DNA of 64,000 nucleotides from WGMI01 sp041739275 (lineage in GTDB: Bacteria > Bacteroidota > Bacteroidia > Flavobacteriales > Schleiferiaceae), in NCBI GenBank assembly GCA_041739275.1, contig JBGSOF010000009.1:1-64000 (forward strand), in the 5' to 3' direction. Shown here in pieces: positions 1 through 7,293 of the stretch (the stretch's first letter is position 1; every line of letters starts with the position of its first letter). The notes under the pieces were generated by a model. The model saw nothing but the letters and a program-made list of their open reading frames with translations. It did no database searches and had not been told where the DNA came from. A program made the position numbers and the translations under genes.

Positions 1-636
1 TATCGTCCGGGTCCTGATGGGACAATTGAACCAATCGACCCAGAAACTCATCCTGAAGAAGCCGCATCAGGCGGTGATGATTTTGATGTTCTATACAGCC
101 CAGATTTGAGCTCTGCTGCCGCAACTACCTTTAAACCCGGAGCGTTTGCGAATGCAGAACTCTTGCCCGCCAGGAATAGCCAGAACTCTGAAAACCTTGA
201 AATTCAGATAATCAAATTTGACGACCAAAGTTCATCTGCAAAAACTGCTTATAACTTTCTTAGAGATTATCAGTCAAATTCAAATGGGAAACAAGAGTAT
301 TCTCTCACTTCAGGGGACAAATCATCAGGTGAAAATCGCACTTATTTAACAACCACGCGAAATTCAGACGGAATAGAATTTGGTGCGAGACCAATGTTAG
401 GTCGCTTAATACGAGATGGTTTTATTCTAAATCTCAATACTAGGCACAACCATCCTAATGGTACAGGACCTTCTGGTTATGGTGACGGTATAATTGGCGA
501 TAAGACGGCTTTGGAAAACACCATGAAATTATTTCAAAGCGACTTGTTCAATTTTCAAGAAAATATCGATTGGTTTGTGGACAACAAAAATTCTCTTTAT
601 AAATTTGATATGAATGGCAAATATTTATTGAAATGA
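1..636 (+). CDS. Rhs polymorphic toxin, 3' end with JAB-like C-terminal tip (5' end outside window)
   Basis: The reading frame is open from the first base, so the gene begins upstream of the window. The first ~30 codons continue an Rhs core (they match the core-to-tip junction of the Rhs gene at 27538-29052) and the rest is the toxin tip. The tip has a His-Asn-His-Pro motif (445-456) followed by GTGPSGYGD, close to the HxHP...S..D metal site of JAB/JAMM domains and like the Toxin-JAB1 family of Rhs proteins in Bacteroidota. Rhs proteins form a cage that delivers the variable tip to competitors. The gene overlaps the immunity gene by 4 bases. The JAB assignment comes from motif recognition only; the enzymatic target is unknown. 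Confidence 0.75.
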   Translation, partial: YRPGPDGTIEPIDPETHPEEAASGGDDFDVLYSPDLSSAAATTFKPGAFANAELLPARNSQNSENLEIQIIKFDDQSSSAKTAYNFLRDYQSNSNGKQEYSLTSGDKSSGENRTYLTTTRNSDGIEFGARPMLGRLIRDGFILNLNTRHNHPNGTGPSGYGDGIIGDKTALENTMKLFQSDLFNFQENIDWFVDNKNSLYKFDMNGKYLLK

Positions 637-1124
637 TTCATAGATTATTTTTAATCGTTTTTATTATTTCAGGATTGTTTATTTCTGGCTGTGCAAGTCA
701 ATTAAAATTAAAGCGAAAAAGCATCCCTAAGATGTATCGAAAGGAAGTAGAATGTAGTATTTTAAGTTTCACGCCACACGCGATAGGCGACACCTCAGTT
801 GTAATCGTTTCATTGGTGAATTCAAATTATACACGCGTCTCATTCGAAAGTGGGTGCTATGACTATATTAATAGCAAGATCAAAGATCAATTAATTAGAG
901 ATATTTGGATTTTGAATGATGAAAAAGTTACATTAGTGGTTGTTCAGAACGAATACGATGATGGAACGATAGAAAACGGTGATTTGAAGCTTACTGGATT
1001 ATTGAAAGCGCATATTAGTAGAAACGCTTATTGTCTTCAGAAGCAGACAGTTCGTGGAGTTAGTGAGTTTAGTTGGAATGGCGATCGAGTGATACATGAT
1101 TATTTTGCTGTCATTGAGCTTTAA
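633..1124 (+). CDS. Candidate lipoprotein immunity protein for the Rhs JAB-type toxin
   Basis: A 163-residue protein starting in an ATGA overlap with the toxin gene, which implies translational coupling. The N-terminus is a lipoprotein signal peptide with lipobox ISGC near residue 20, so the product should be a membrane-anchored envelope protein. It is a clear but diverged paralogue of the protein at 27044-27541, sharing FESGCY, an R-D-[IL]-W motif, VVVQNE and a SEFS motif, and both lie directly behind JAB-tip Rhs genes. Immunity function is inferred from this position. An envelope immunity protein suggests that the toxin acts in the periplasm. I recognise no named domain. Confidence 0.65.
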   Translation: MIHRLFLIVFIISGLFISGCASQLKLKRKSIPKMYRKEVECSILSFTPHAIGDTSVVIVSLVNSNYTRVSFESGCYDYINSKIKDQLIRDIWILNDEKVTLVVVQNEYDDGTIENGDLKLTGLLKAHISRNAYCLQKQTVRGVSEFSWNGDRVIHDYFAVIEL

Positions 1125-1140
1125 GATGTAGATTTCAATC

Positions 1141-1166
1141 GGGTCTAGGTTCCAAGCTGCGCCCCC
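1141..1166 (+). repeat. Short hairpin downstream of immunity gene, shared with 25684-25716
   Basis: GGGTCTAGGTTCCAAGCTGC followed by GCCCC can fold into an imperfect hairpin 17 bases after the immunity stop. Its reverse complement closely matches 25690-25714, which lies just downstream of the other immunity gene in the same relative orientation. It may act as a terminator or as a cassette-end repeat. Confidence 0.5.
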
Positions 1167-1303
1167 CGTTCTCGGCGTAGGCTCCAGCCTACGCCGGACT
1201 TTTGAAGGCAGCTCGATCGGCCCAATATTTTCAATAACAGGTCTTAAATCGTAGCCCGGAGGCTACGACGAAACAAGGGCGTAGACAGAGTCTAGGCCCA
1301 GGG
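1160..1303 (+). repeat. Dispersed hairpin repeat, copy A
   Basis: About 145 bp with three inverted repeats in fixed order: GGCGTAGGCTCCAGCCTACG (1174-1195, a nearly perfect dyad), CGTAGCC CGGA GGCTACG (1250-1267), and a right-end dyad GCGTAGACAGAGTCTAGGC (1280-1298). The same order and the linker words GGACTTTTGA and CAATATTTTC recur in copies B and C and, inverted and interrupted, in copy D (26735-26980). It lies between the Rhs immunity gene and parDE. No coding capacity is apparent. Confidence 0.8.
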
Positions 1304-1320
1304 AGGAACTTTTTCCACAA

Positions 1321-1342
1321 ATACCAAGAATTGGTATATTTG
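1321..1342 (+). promoter_or_regulatory. parDE promoter and probable operator
   Basis: ATACCAA-gaa-TTGGTAT (1321-1337) is a perfect 7-base inverted repeat. It overlaps TATATTTG (1335-1342), which fits the Bacteroidota -7 consensus TAnnTTTG. The parD ATG follows 17 bases later. ParD antitoxins are DNA-binding autorepressors, so a dyad covering the -7 box fits autoregulation. No clear -33 element is visible. Confidence 0.6.
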
Positions 1343-1359
1343 TGTGAAACGGAATTTCC

Positions 1360-1608
1360 ATGGCCAAAAACACCTCTGTATTGCTCGGGGATCATTTTGA
1401 CCAATTCATCCAAGGTTTGATTCAGAGCGGCCGGTATACTTCGGCCAGCGAAGTAGTGCGCAGCGCGCTCCGGCAGCTCGAAGAAGCCGAAACCCAAAAG
1501 GCCCTATTGATCCAAGAATTGGTCAAAGGCGAGCAGTCAGGGTTTGTGGAAGATTTCGATCCCAAAACGGTGATTCAGAAGTTCAAAGAGCGCAACGGCG
1601 TGGCATGA
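1360..1608 (+). CDS. parD: Type II antitoxin, ParD/CC2985 family
   Basis: An 82-residue antitoxin. The N-terminal half has the ribbon-helix-helix pattern of ParD proteins: a TSVLLGDHFDQFI strand and helix, then SGRYTSASEVVRSALRQLEE, which is the family signature. The acidic C-terminal tail (about residues 50-82) would wrap and neutralise ParE. The ATG at 1360 is placed just after the promoter/operator, and the stop overlaps the ParE start (ATGA). The length is normal for the family. The module sits between repeat copies A and B, as an addiction cassette inside the accessory island. Confidence 0.9.
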   Translation: MAKNTSVLLGDHFDQFIQGLIQSGRYTSASEVVRSALRQLEEAETQKALLIQELVKGEQSGFVEDFDPKTVIQKFKERNGVA

Positions 1609-1898
1609 TATTGAAAATCAGCCGTCTTGCCGAAAGAGATTTCGAAGAGATTTGGTTGTACACACGAGAGGTTTGGTCTGTTGAGCAAGCCGATCGGTAT
1701 ATCCAATGGATTCTGGACGAAATGGAGCGACTCAGAATCCATCCCACCCGGGGGCAAGACTATAGCACCATCCGGCCGGGATACTGGCGGGCCAAGGTCA
1801 AAAGTCACGTGCTCTTTTATAGAATCGAGTACGCATCAGATCAATTGGAAATTATACGGGTATTGCATGAGAAAAGAGATATTGAACCGCTGCTCTAG
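1605..1898 (+). CDS. parE: Type II toxin, RelE/ParE superfamily
   Basis: A 97-residue toxin with the ParE pattern: ISRLAERDFEEIWLYTRE at the N-terminus, then RIHPTRGQDYSTIRPGYW, a central strand HVLFYRIE and the C-terminal IIRVLHEKRDIEPLL. ParE proteins poison DNA gyrase; the close RelE-fold relatives are ribosome-dependent RNases, and sequence alone does not settle which target applies here. It is translationally coupled to parD by a 4-base overlap. Its stop codon lies at the very start of repeat copy B, so the repeat abuts the cassette. Confidence 0.9.
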   Translation: MILKISRLAERDFEEIWLYTREVWSVEQADRYIQWILDEMERLRIHPTRGQDYSTIRPGYWRAKVKSHVLFYRIEYASDQLEIIRVLHEKRDIEPLL

Positions 1899-2037
1899 CC
1901 CCCCTCTCGGCGCAGGCTCCAGCCTACGCCGGACTTTTGAGGGCAGCTCCAGCGGGCCGACATTTTCCATAACAAATGGTATATCGTAGCCCAGAGGCTA
2001 CGACGAAACGAGGGCTTAGACAGAGCCTACGCCCAGT
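1897..2037 (+). repeat. Dispersed hairpin repeat, copy B
   Basis: Same orientation and modular order as copy A: CGCAGGCTCCAGCCTACG dyad, GGACTTTTGAGGGCAGCTCC linker, CGTAGCCCAGAGGCTACG dyad, then a right-end dyad ending GCCTACGCCCAG. It begins directly at the parE stop codon. Confidence 0.8.
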
Positions 2038-2142
2038 AGTCTTGAAATAACAGAAGGCATGAGGGGCTACATAAGTGTATCAAGCGGAGAGGGGGCAAAC
2101 CCGGTGGCTTGCCGATCTTGAAGTTGCTAATTTTATACCCGC

Positions 2143-2433
2143 ATGTTGTCCACTTTAAAATCCACACTCCATGATGTCCTTTCAGGAACGATCGAAGTTG
2201 GCCATGGAAAAGCTATCTAAGCAATCGCCAACTACCTTAGAGAAAGCCATAAAGCAGGCGGAGCAGGTAAAGAGACAAGGTTCTTCAAAGCAGAAGAAAA
2301 CCAGAGGCTGATTGAGTACATCGATCTACATCAGCTCAGGCTGGAGATTGATTTTTCTCAGTATATCAGTGAAGGAGCAGAGCAACGCGTCTACCTAGAA
2401 GACGAACAACATCTCCACGGGCTTTGTCCGTAA
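2143..2433 (+). pseudogene. Broken polyvalent protein kinase-like gene
   Basis: One frame reads as a protein of about 96 residues interrupted by an in-frame TAA at 2218-2220. Before the stop it gives VLSGTIEVGHGKAI, and after it AIANYLRESHKAGGAG, then ENQRLIEYI and SQYISEGAEQRVYLEDE, ending at 2433. The SEGAEQ-VYL pattern is what I recall from the N-terminal part of small polyvalent-kinase-domain proteins of Bacteroidota, which are accessory and linked to toxins or mobile elements. The stop probably arose from CAA to TAA, and the kinase C-terminus is missing. No functional product is expected. Family assignment is from memory. Confidence 0.5.
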
Positions 2434-2453
2434 AGTCCAGACGTTAGCCCATA

Positions 2454-2675
2454 CTACAGACCCAAAAACTCTTTTAGATCTTCCTTCTTTACCCGTGTGG
2501 TTTTGCCTTCTTTTCCCTGTTGCCTGCTTTCCTGAATCTTGGCGACAAATTCAGGATCATACGGCTTTGTTTTGCTCACCTCAAACTTGATTTTGAGTGC
2601 CTTGAAAAAAGCCTTCAGGGCATTTTCCTGCTCCAAGGTCTCTGGGTGGATAATGAAGGTGTTTTCCGTTTTCAT
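2454..2675 (-). CDS. Orphan RelB-like antitoxin, DUF2683 family
   Basis: A 73-residue protein: IIHPETLEQENALKAFFKAL, then KIKFEVSKTKPYDPEFVAKI and an acidic, lysine-rich tail ending LKEFLGL. This matches the small Bacteroidota antitoxins annotated DUF2683, normally followed by a RelE/YoeB-type toxin gene. The start is the ATG complementary to 2673-2675; longer readings run into repeat-like DNA. Downstream on its strand the next ATG meets a stop two codons later and no toxin frame exists, so the toxin partner has been lost. It lies antisense to and beyond the broken kinase gene, just left of repeat copy C. Confidence 0.65.
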   Translation of the reverse strand: MKTENTFIIHPETLEQENALKAFFKALKIKFEVSKTKPYDPEFVAKIQESRQQGKEGKTTRVKKEDLKEFLGL

Positions 2676-2783
2676 ACGGCTATGGTACCCAATGCGATCA
2701 AGGTCATGTATCCAAAAAGGCTTAGGAAGCCCCTTTGTACATGTCTGCCACAAAAATACGGATCCAGAACGACACAAAGCGCA

Positions 2784-2927
2784 CGCCCCGCGCTCGGCGT
2801 AGGCTCCAGCCTACGCCGGTCTTTTGAGGGCGGCTCCAGCGGCCCAATATTTTCAATAATAGGTCGGAAACCGTAGCCCTGAGTTTATAACGAAACTAGG
2901 CCTTAAGCATGAGCCTATGCCCGGAGG
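2784..2927 (+). repeat. Dispersed hairpin repeat, copy C
   Basis: Third direct copy. The left dyad GGCGTAGGCTCCAGCCTACG is intact and the CCCAATATTTTCAATAATAG linker matches copy A. The middle dyad (CGTAGCCCTGAGTTTATAACG) and the right end are degenerate. It immediately precedes the mobile mystery promoter. Confidence 0.8.
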
Positions 2928-2954
2928 AATATGTAAATAGTAAAAGAATAGTTT

Positions 2955-2993
2955 TACTTTTGTGTGTATAATGTCAATGTATAGATATACATT
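2955..2993 (+). promoter_or_regulatory. Promoter and operator of the mobile mystery A/B pair
   Basis: TACTTTTG (2955-2962) matches TAnnTTTG. Downstream, AATGTATA-GA-TATACATT (2976-2993) is a perfect 8-base inverted repeat, well placed to be bound by the Xre-type product as an autorepressor. Confidence 0.6.
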
Positions 2994-3484
2994 TGCATGT
3001 CATTAGTCAATCTAAACGTGCACTTGTGAGCCGTTCATCCCTCCAATTTCAGCAGCTCAACCGCGCACTGGCGCGGTTGAGTCCGTTACGAGAAATAGCC
3101 CTGCCCCCCTCGGGTTGGATTCGGGCCATACGAACCACGTTGGGCATGACCCTGGAGCAGCTCGGGCAGAAAATCAATCGATCCAAACAAGCCATTCGCG
3201 CCCTCGAAGAACGCGAAGCCCAAGGCACCATTACCCTGCATTCGCTTCGAGAAGCCGCCCGAGCCCTCGACATGCACCTCGTCTACGGTTTTGTGCCCCG
3301 CGATGGAACCCTCGACGCGCTCGTAGAACGCAAAGCCCTCGAACTCGCCACACAGATCGTCCTCAGAACAGCCCAAACGATGCAACTCGAAGATCAGGCC
3401 AATTCCCCCCAGCGCATCGAGAGCGCCATACGCGAGAGAACCGCGGCCCTAAAGGATCAAATGCCCAAAATTCTATGGGATTAG
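2993..3484 (+). CDS. Mobile mystery protein A (Xre-type HTH, putative antitoxin)
   Basis: About 163 residues with a helix-turn-helix at roughly 45-95 (TLGMTLEQLGQKINRSKQAI, then ALEEREAQGTITLHSLREAA) and the LVYGFVPRDG motif after it, diagnostic of mobile mystery protein A. This protein is always paired with a Fic protein and is frequent on mobile DNA; an antitoxin and repressor role is the likely one. No in-frame ATG exists near the N-terminus: TTG 2993 or GTG 3026 are the candidates, and the palindromic operator ends at 2993, which slightly favours GTG. The stop overlaps the downstream fic gene by 10 bases. Confidence 0.8.
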   Translation: MHVISQSKRALVSRSSLQFQQLNRALARLSPLREIALPPSGWIRAIRTTLGMTLEQLGQKINRSKQAIRALEEREAQGTITLHSLREAARALDMHLVYGFVPRDGTLDALVERKALELATQIVLRTAQTMQLEDQANSPQRIESAIRERTAALKDQMPKILWD

Positions 3485-4071
3485 GAGCCCCCGACGTACC
3501 CGGTCAAACCCCCTTGGACGAAAACGAAACCCACGGACTGCTCTTGCCCACTGTGGCCACCCGCGGAGAATTGGACGAATGGGAACAGAACAACATCGAA
3601 CAAGCCATCCAATGGACCTTGGGCCTTGGAATCACTCCGGCAGAATTGTTCTCCGAAACCTTCGTGCGCCAATTGCACGAGCGCATGTTTTACCAAGTGT
3701 GGAACTGGGCGGGGACGTTTCGCACCCGTCCTAAAAACATCGGTATCGATCCTTGGCAAATCCCTGCACAGTTGCGTTTGTTGCTCGATGATGCTCTGTA
3801 TTGGCATACCCATCATACGTTTCCGCCCAACGAAATTGCGCTGCGATTCAAACATCGAATTGTCCAAATACACTGTTTTCCGAACGGCAACGGTAGACAC
3901 AGCCGCCTCATGGCCGATCTGATTGCCGACAAAATCTACGGTCGACCTTGGTTTAGCTGGGGAGCCGCCCATTTGCCCAAGTCCGGCGATGCGAGAAGCA
4001 TCTATCTTCAGGCCGTAAAAGCCGCAGATCATGGCGATTATGGCCCTTTAATGGCCTTTGCGCGATCGTGA
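3475..4071 (+). CDS. Mobile mystery protein B (Fic domain AMP-transferase-like toxin)
   Basis: A 198-residue protein. After an N-terminal GQTPLDENETHGLL segment come RGELDEWEQNNI and the Fic core, with the active-site loop IHCFPNGNGRHSR near residues 134-146. Fic enzymes transfer AMP from ATP to a target hydroxyl, and the loop His is the catalytic base. The usual HPF is HCF here, otherwise the loop is intact. AGTFRTRPKNIG and DPWQIP are typical of mobile mystery B. ATG 3475 is chosen because conserved family sequence starts right after it; longer frames upstream are merely antitoxin shadow. It forms a pair with the Xre gene. Confidence 0.85.
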   Translation: MGLGAPDVPGQTPLDENETHGLLLPTVATRGELDEWEQNNIEQAIQWTLGLGITPAELFSETFVRQLHERMFYQVWNWAGTFRTRPKNIGIDPWQIPAQLRLLLDDALYWHTHHTFPPNEIALRFKHRIVQIHCFPNGNGRHSRLMADLIADKIYGRPWFSWGAAHLPKSGDARSIYLQAVKAADHGDYGPLMAFARS

Positions 4072-4171
4072 AAACCTGTAGGCAGATGCGGAAGAGGACA
4101 TCAAGACTCTCAAGAGCGGAAACAACAAGTGCATTTCCGGAAATGGGTGAATCAATCCGTTTCAGAGCCTC

Positions 4172-4777
4172 CTACCGCCCGTAGAAATACGAAATCTTGT
4201 TCTCCCGATCGTCCCAAGTAAGGAGTTCGCGATCGCTTCTTCGTTCGAAATAAGCCAAGAGGGCAAAGTCGCCAGAGCACATCGAGGCATGTGCAACAAC
4301 CAGACCCGCAAGAGAATAGGCCCAAGAAACAGGAGCCCAAACCGCCCCAAGCCCGGCCGAAATCGAAATCAACAGAAACGGAGCCAAGGCCACTTTTCTA
4401 AATTCCGGAGCATTCGCCACAAAGCGATCGGCGATGGCCATAAAATAGAATTTCTTCCAATGGGCATCATACGAAACCCTCCGAGCACCCACCCATCGAT
4501 AAGCCAAGCCATGCAGCCCCTCGTGCAAGGGAATCAATAAGAACGAAAAGCCCATTCCGGCCCCGATGCGATAGAGCCCTTGATGCCAAGAGAGCGAACC
4601 GAACGGAATCAAACAAACCAAAAAGGCCAAGCCGAGAATGGTAAACGCCCCGTAAAACCGACCCCAAAAACTCGGAGCGGCCAATTCTCGCTGAACAAAC
4701 GGGATGAGATCCGAATGCTTGAGCTCCTCGAGCAATTCGAAGCCATGGGCCTCAAGCTCTTCCACTTTAATATCCAT
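4172..4777 (-). CDS. DUF3267 membrane protein, putative zincin peptidase
   Basis: 201 residues with about four hydrophobic segments (near residues 40-62, 70-85, 125-140 and 145-160). The second leads into HEGLHGLAYRWVGARR, an HExxH zinc-peptidase motif in the DUF3267 context. Members are integral membrane proteins thought to be metallopeptidases, with unknown substrates. It is a single gene divergent from the sulfide:quinone reductase gene, separated from it by about 130 bp. Confidence 0.75.
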   Translation of the reverse strand: MDIKVEELEAHGFELLEELKHSDLIPFVQRELAAPSFWGRFYGAFTILGLAFLVCLIPFGSLSWHQGLYRIGAGMGFSFLLIPLHEGLHGLAYRWVGARRVSYDAHWKKFYFMAIADRFVANAPEFRKVALAPFLLISISAGLGAVWAPVSWAYSLAGLVVAHASMCSGDFALLAYFERRSDRELLTWDDRENKISYFYGR

Positions 4778-4910
4778 GATCAGAACAAGGCGATCGTTCG
4801 CGGGACGGAGTGCAAAAACTGATCGATGTCATCGTTTAAGCTGTTCGATGTCATGGTATTGCACTTTAGCGAGAAACGAACTTTGAAATGTTGGACCAAA
4901 CTTAAATACG

Positions 4911-6110
4911 ATGAAAGCAGTCGTCGTGGGAGGGAACTTTGCGGGCATCACCGCAGCCCTCGAACTCAAGCGCAAATTGGGAAAAGAAGTCGAAGTGACC
5001 GTAATCGATCGCACCAACGACTTTCTATTTATCCCGTCCCTTATATGGGTGCCCTTCGGAAGGCGAGAGATCAAAGACATCACCCTCGATCGGGATGCCA
5101 TTCTCCGAAAAAAGCAAGTGGAATTTATTCAAACTGAAGCCTTGAGTGTTGATGCGGCCAGACAAGTCGTTTCGACGACCCGGGGAGACGTGCCGTACGA
5201 CCATTTGGTGATCGCCACCGGCCCTAAAGTCGATTTCGGAATCGCTCCCGGCTTGGCAGAACACGCCCATTACGTGGGCACCCCTCCGGGGGCCATGAAA
5301 ATCAGAGAAGCCCTCAAAGAATTTAAGAAAAATCCCGGTCCCATCGTGGTGGGGGCCACGCAAGGGGCCGGGTGTATGGGAGCGGCCTACGAATTTCTGT
5401 TCAACCTCGACACCTGGCTGAGGTCTCAGAAAATTCGGAAAAAGGTGGACCTCACCTGGATTACGCCCGAACCCTACCTCGGCCATTTCGGCATCGATGG
5501 CATGACCGGCGCCCGAACCATGCTCGGGGGATTCTTCAAAATGTTCAACATACACTACCGCACCGAAGTAGGCGTCTCTGAGGTCAAAGCAAACGGAGTG
5601 GTCCTGAGCACAGGCGAGTTCTTGCCCTCTGTATTTCACATGTTGATGCCTCCATTTATCGGCGTGGACTTTATCAAAAACAGCCCGGATTTGAAAGCCA
5701 CCCCTGCGGGATACATCCCCACCGCAGACACCTATCGACACACGGAACACCCCAATATTTGGGCTGCGGGAATCGCCGTAAACGTCAAAGCGCCATTTGA
5801 ACCGGGCTGCGTTCCCTTCGGGTCTCCGAAAACGGGCTACCCCAGCGACGAAACGGGCAAGGTGGTGGCCGAAAACATCGCCCGACTCCACAAAGGCAAG
5901 ACAAAGCTGGTCGAAAAGCCTTGGGGCGAGATCCCCGCCGTTTGCGTGATGGATGCGGGCAACAAAGAAGTGATTATTCTCGGAGATCACCTCTTTAGAC
6001 CGAGAAAGTTTGCGATTATGATTCCAAACCTCCTCGGCGACGTCAACAAGGTACTGTTCGAGAAGTATTTTCTCTGGAAGACGCGACACGGTTTGTCTTA
6101 TCTGCCCTAG
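4911..6110 (+). CDS. Sulfide:quinone oxidoreductase-type FAD flavoprotein
   Basis: 399 residues. The N-terminus is a dinucleotide-binding fold (VVVGGNFAGITAALELKRKL), then DHLVIATGPKVDFG and a second nucleotide fold with VVGATQGAGCMGAAYEFLF, the typical SQR signature with a cysteine near residue 160. A later Cys in FEPGCVPFGSPKTGYPSD could be the second redox cysteine. SQRs oxidise sulfide to polysulfide or sulfur and pass electrons to membrane quinone; the C-terminal segment from about 370 (IMIPNLLGDVNKVLFEKYFL) is amphipathic, as expected for membrane docking. Monocistronic, with a strong terminator after it. A generic NADH-dehydrogenase-like enzyme is less likely. Confidence 0.85.
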   Translation: MKAVVVGGNFAGITAALELKRKLGKEVEVTVIDRTNDFLFIPSLIWVPFGRREIKDITLDRDAILRKKQVEFIQTEALSVDAARQVVSTTRGDVPYDHLVIATGPKVDFGIAPGLAEHAHYVGTPPGAMKIREALKEFKKNPGPIVVGATQGAGCMGAAYEFLFNLDTWLRSQKIRKKVDLTWITPEPYLGHFGIDGMTGARTMLGGFFKMFNIHYRTEVGVSEVKANGVVLSTGEFLPSVFHMLMPPFIGVDFIKNSPDLKATPAGYIPTADTYRHTEHPNIWAAGIAVNVKAPFEPGCVPFGSPKTGYPSDETGKVVAENIARLHKGKTKLVEKPWGEIPAVCVMDAGNKEVIILGDHLFRPRKFAIMIPNLLGDVNKVLFEKYFLWKTRHGLSYLP

Positions 6111-6138
6111 GTCCAACGGGTTTGTAGACATCCGTCGA

Positions 6139-6164
6139 ACCCCGCCGAGCACCGGCGGGGTTTT
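6139..6164 (+). terminator. Intrinsic terminator between convergent genes
   Basis: ACCCCGCCG-agcac-CGGCGGGGT is a 9-bp perfect stem followed by TTTT. It sits 29 bases after the SQR stop and between convergent genes, so it may serve both strands. Confidence 0.85.
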
Positions 6165-6196
6165 GCTTTGTGCACGGTACGGTCGAACGCGCCCGT

Positions 6197-7180
6197 TTAG
6201 AAAACCGGCTTTTTCGGTTTGTTCTGCATAATCTCCTCGATGCGCTCCAGGACGTCCGGGGTCAGTTTTTCGAGATCGTCCAGCGCCTTGAGGTTCTCTT
6301 CGAGCTGTGCGGTTTGACTCGCCCCCAAAATGGCCGTGCTCACATTCGGATTCGTCAGGCACCACGCAATCGACATCCGCGGCAAACTGCTTCCAATTTC
6401 CAGCGCCAAAGTCTGGAGTTCGGCCACCTTGCGCAGGTTTTCTTCGATTAGGTTTCGCTCAGCCAACCAATTGAGCTCCAGCCGCTTTAGTCGAACATTT
6501 CGCTCGGTGACCCCATTGTATTTGCCCGTGAGCAAACCCGAGGCGAGTGGAGACCAAATGGTCGTGCCCAAACCCACGTTGCGGTAGATTTGGTCGAATT
6601 CTACCTCGACTTTTTGGCGGGTAAACAGGTTGTATTGAGGCTGTTCCACCACAGGGCCAATCAGGTGGTGCTGGGCGGCAATGCGATGGGCCTCCATAAT
6701 CTCGACCCCGCTCCACTCCGAAGTGCCCCAGTAGAGCACCTTGCCCTGTACGATGAGGTTGTGCATCGACCACACCGTTTCTTCGATGGGGGTCAATTTG
6801 TCCGGGCGGTGGCACAAATACAAATCGAGGTAGTCGACCTGCAGGCGCTCCAGGGCTTGGTGGCAGGCCTCAGTGACGTGCTTTCGGTTGAGCCCTTTTT
6901 GCATGGGCAATTGCGCGCCCACGCCGAAAAACACCTTTGAGCTCACGGCATAGGTATCTCTGCCCCAGCCCATTTTCTTCAGAATCTGCCCCATCACGAT
7001 TTCGCTCTTGCCCGCGGCATACACCTCGGCATTGTCGAAAAAGTTGATGCCGGCCTCGTAGGCCATCTTCATCAGGTCTTCGCTGGTGTTGTCTTCGATT
7101 TGATTCCCGAAGGTGATCCAAGACCCGAAGGATAGTGCGCTGATTTGGAGGCCACTGCGGCCAAGGTTGCGGTAAATCAT
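6197..7180 (-). CDS. Aldo/keto reductase (Kv-beta-like family)
   Basis: 327 residues starting MIYRNLGRSGLQISALSFGS, a standard AKR opening. The catalytic tetrad is visible: Asp and Tyr in INFFDNAEVYAAGKSE, Lys in VSSKVFFG and His in LDLYLCHRPD. The C-terminal SIAWCLTNPNVSTAILGAS binds NADPH. The order of motifs resembles the potassium-channel beta-subunit/YghZ group, which reduces aldehydes. The start is the ATG at 7180; upstream in-frame codons are low-complexity and unlike the family. Transcribed convergently to SQR. Confidence 0.88.
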   Translation of the reverse strand: MIYRNLGRSGLQISALSFGSWITFGNQIEDNTSEDLMKMAYEAGINFFDNAEVYAAGKSEIVMGQILKKMGWGRDTYAVSSKVFFGVGAQLPMQKGLNRKHVTEACHQALERLQVDYLDLYLCHRPDKLTPIEETVWSMHNLIVQGKVLYWGTSEWSGVEIMEAHRIAAQHHLIGPVVEQPQYNLFTRQKVEVEFDQIYRNVGLGTTIWSPLASGLLTGKYNGVTERNVRLKRLELNWLAERNLIEENLRKVAELQTLALEIGSSLPRMSIAWCLTNPNVSTAILGASQTAQLEENLKALDDLEKLTPDVLERIEEIMQNKPKKPVF

Positions 7181-7293
7181 AGGTTGTTTGGCGGATGGGC
7201 TGTTTTCGGGGTGAAGGTAGTGTGGGGAAGGGGGGATGCTGTTCCGAACGCGCGCACGGACGGTGCCCGGCGGGCGCATCAGAAACATTCAGA

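Noticed and set aside
1160..2927. Repeats A-C as integron attC sites with gene cassettes between them
   Set aside because: Spacing and addiction-module content fit, but the GTTRRRY/RYYYAAC core sites are not conserved among copies (one chance GTTAGGC occurs in copy D), cassettes are not uniformly oriented, and no integrase is present.
5025..6365. 446-codon minus-strand frame across the SQR gene
   Set aside because: It reads through the SQR coding region and the terminator at 6139-6164; composition typical of an antisense shadow.
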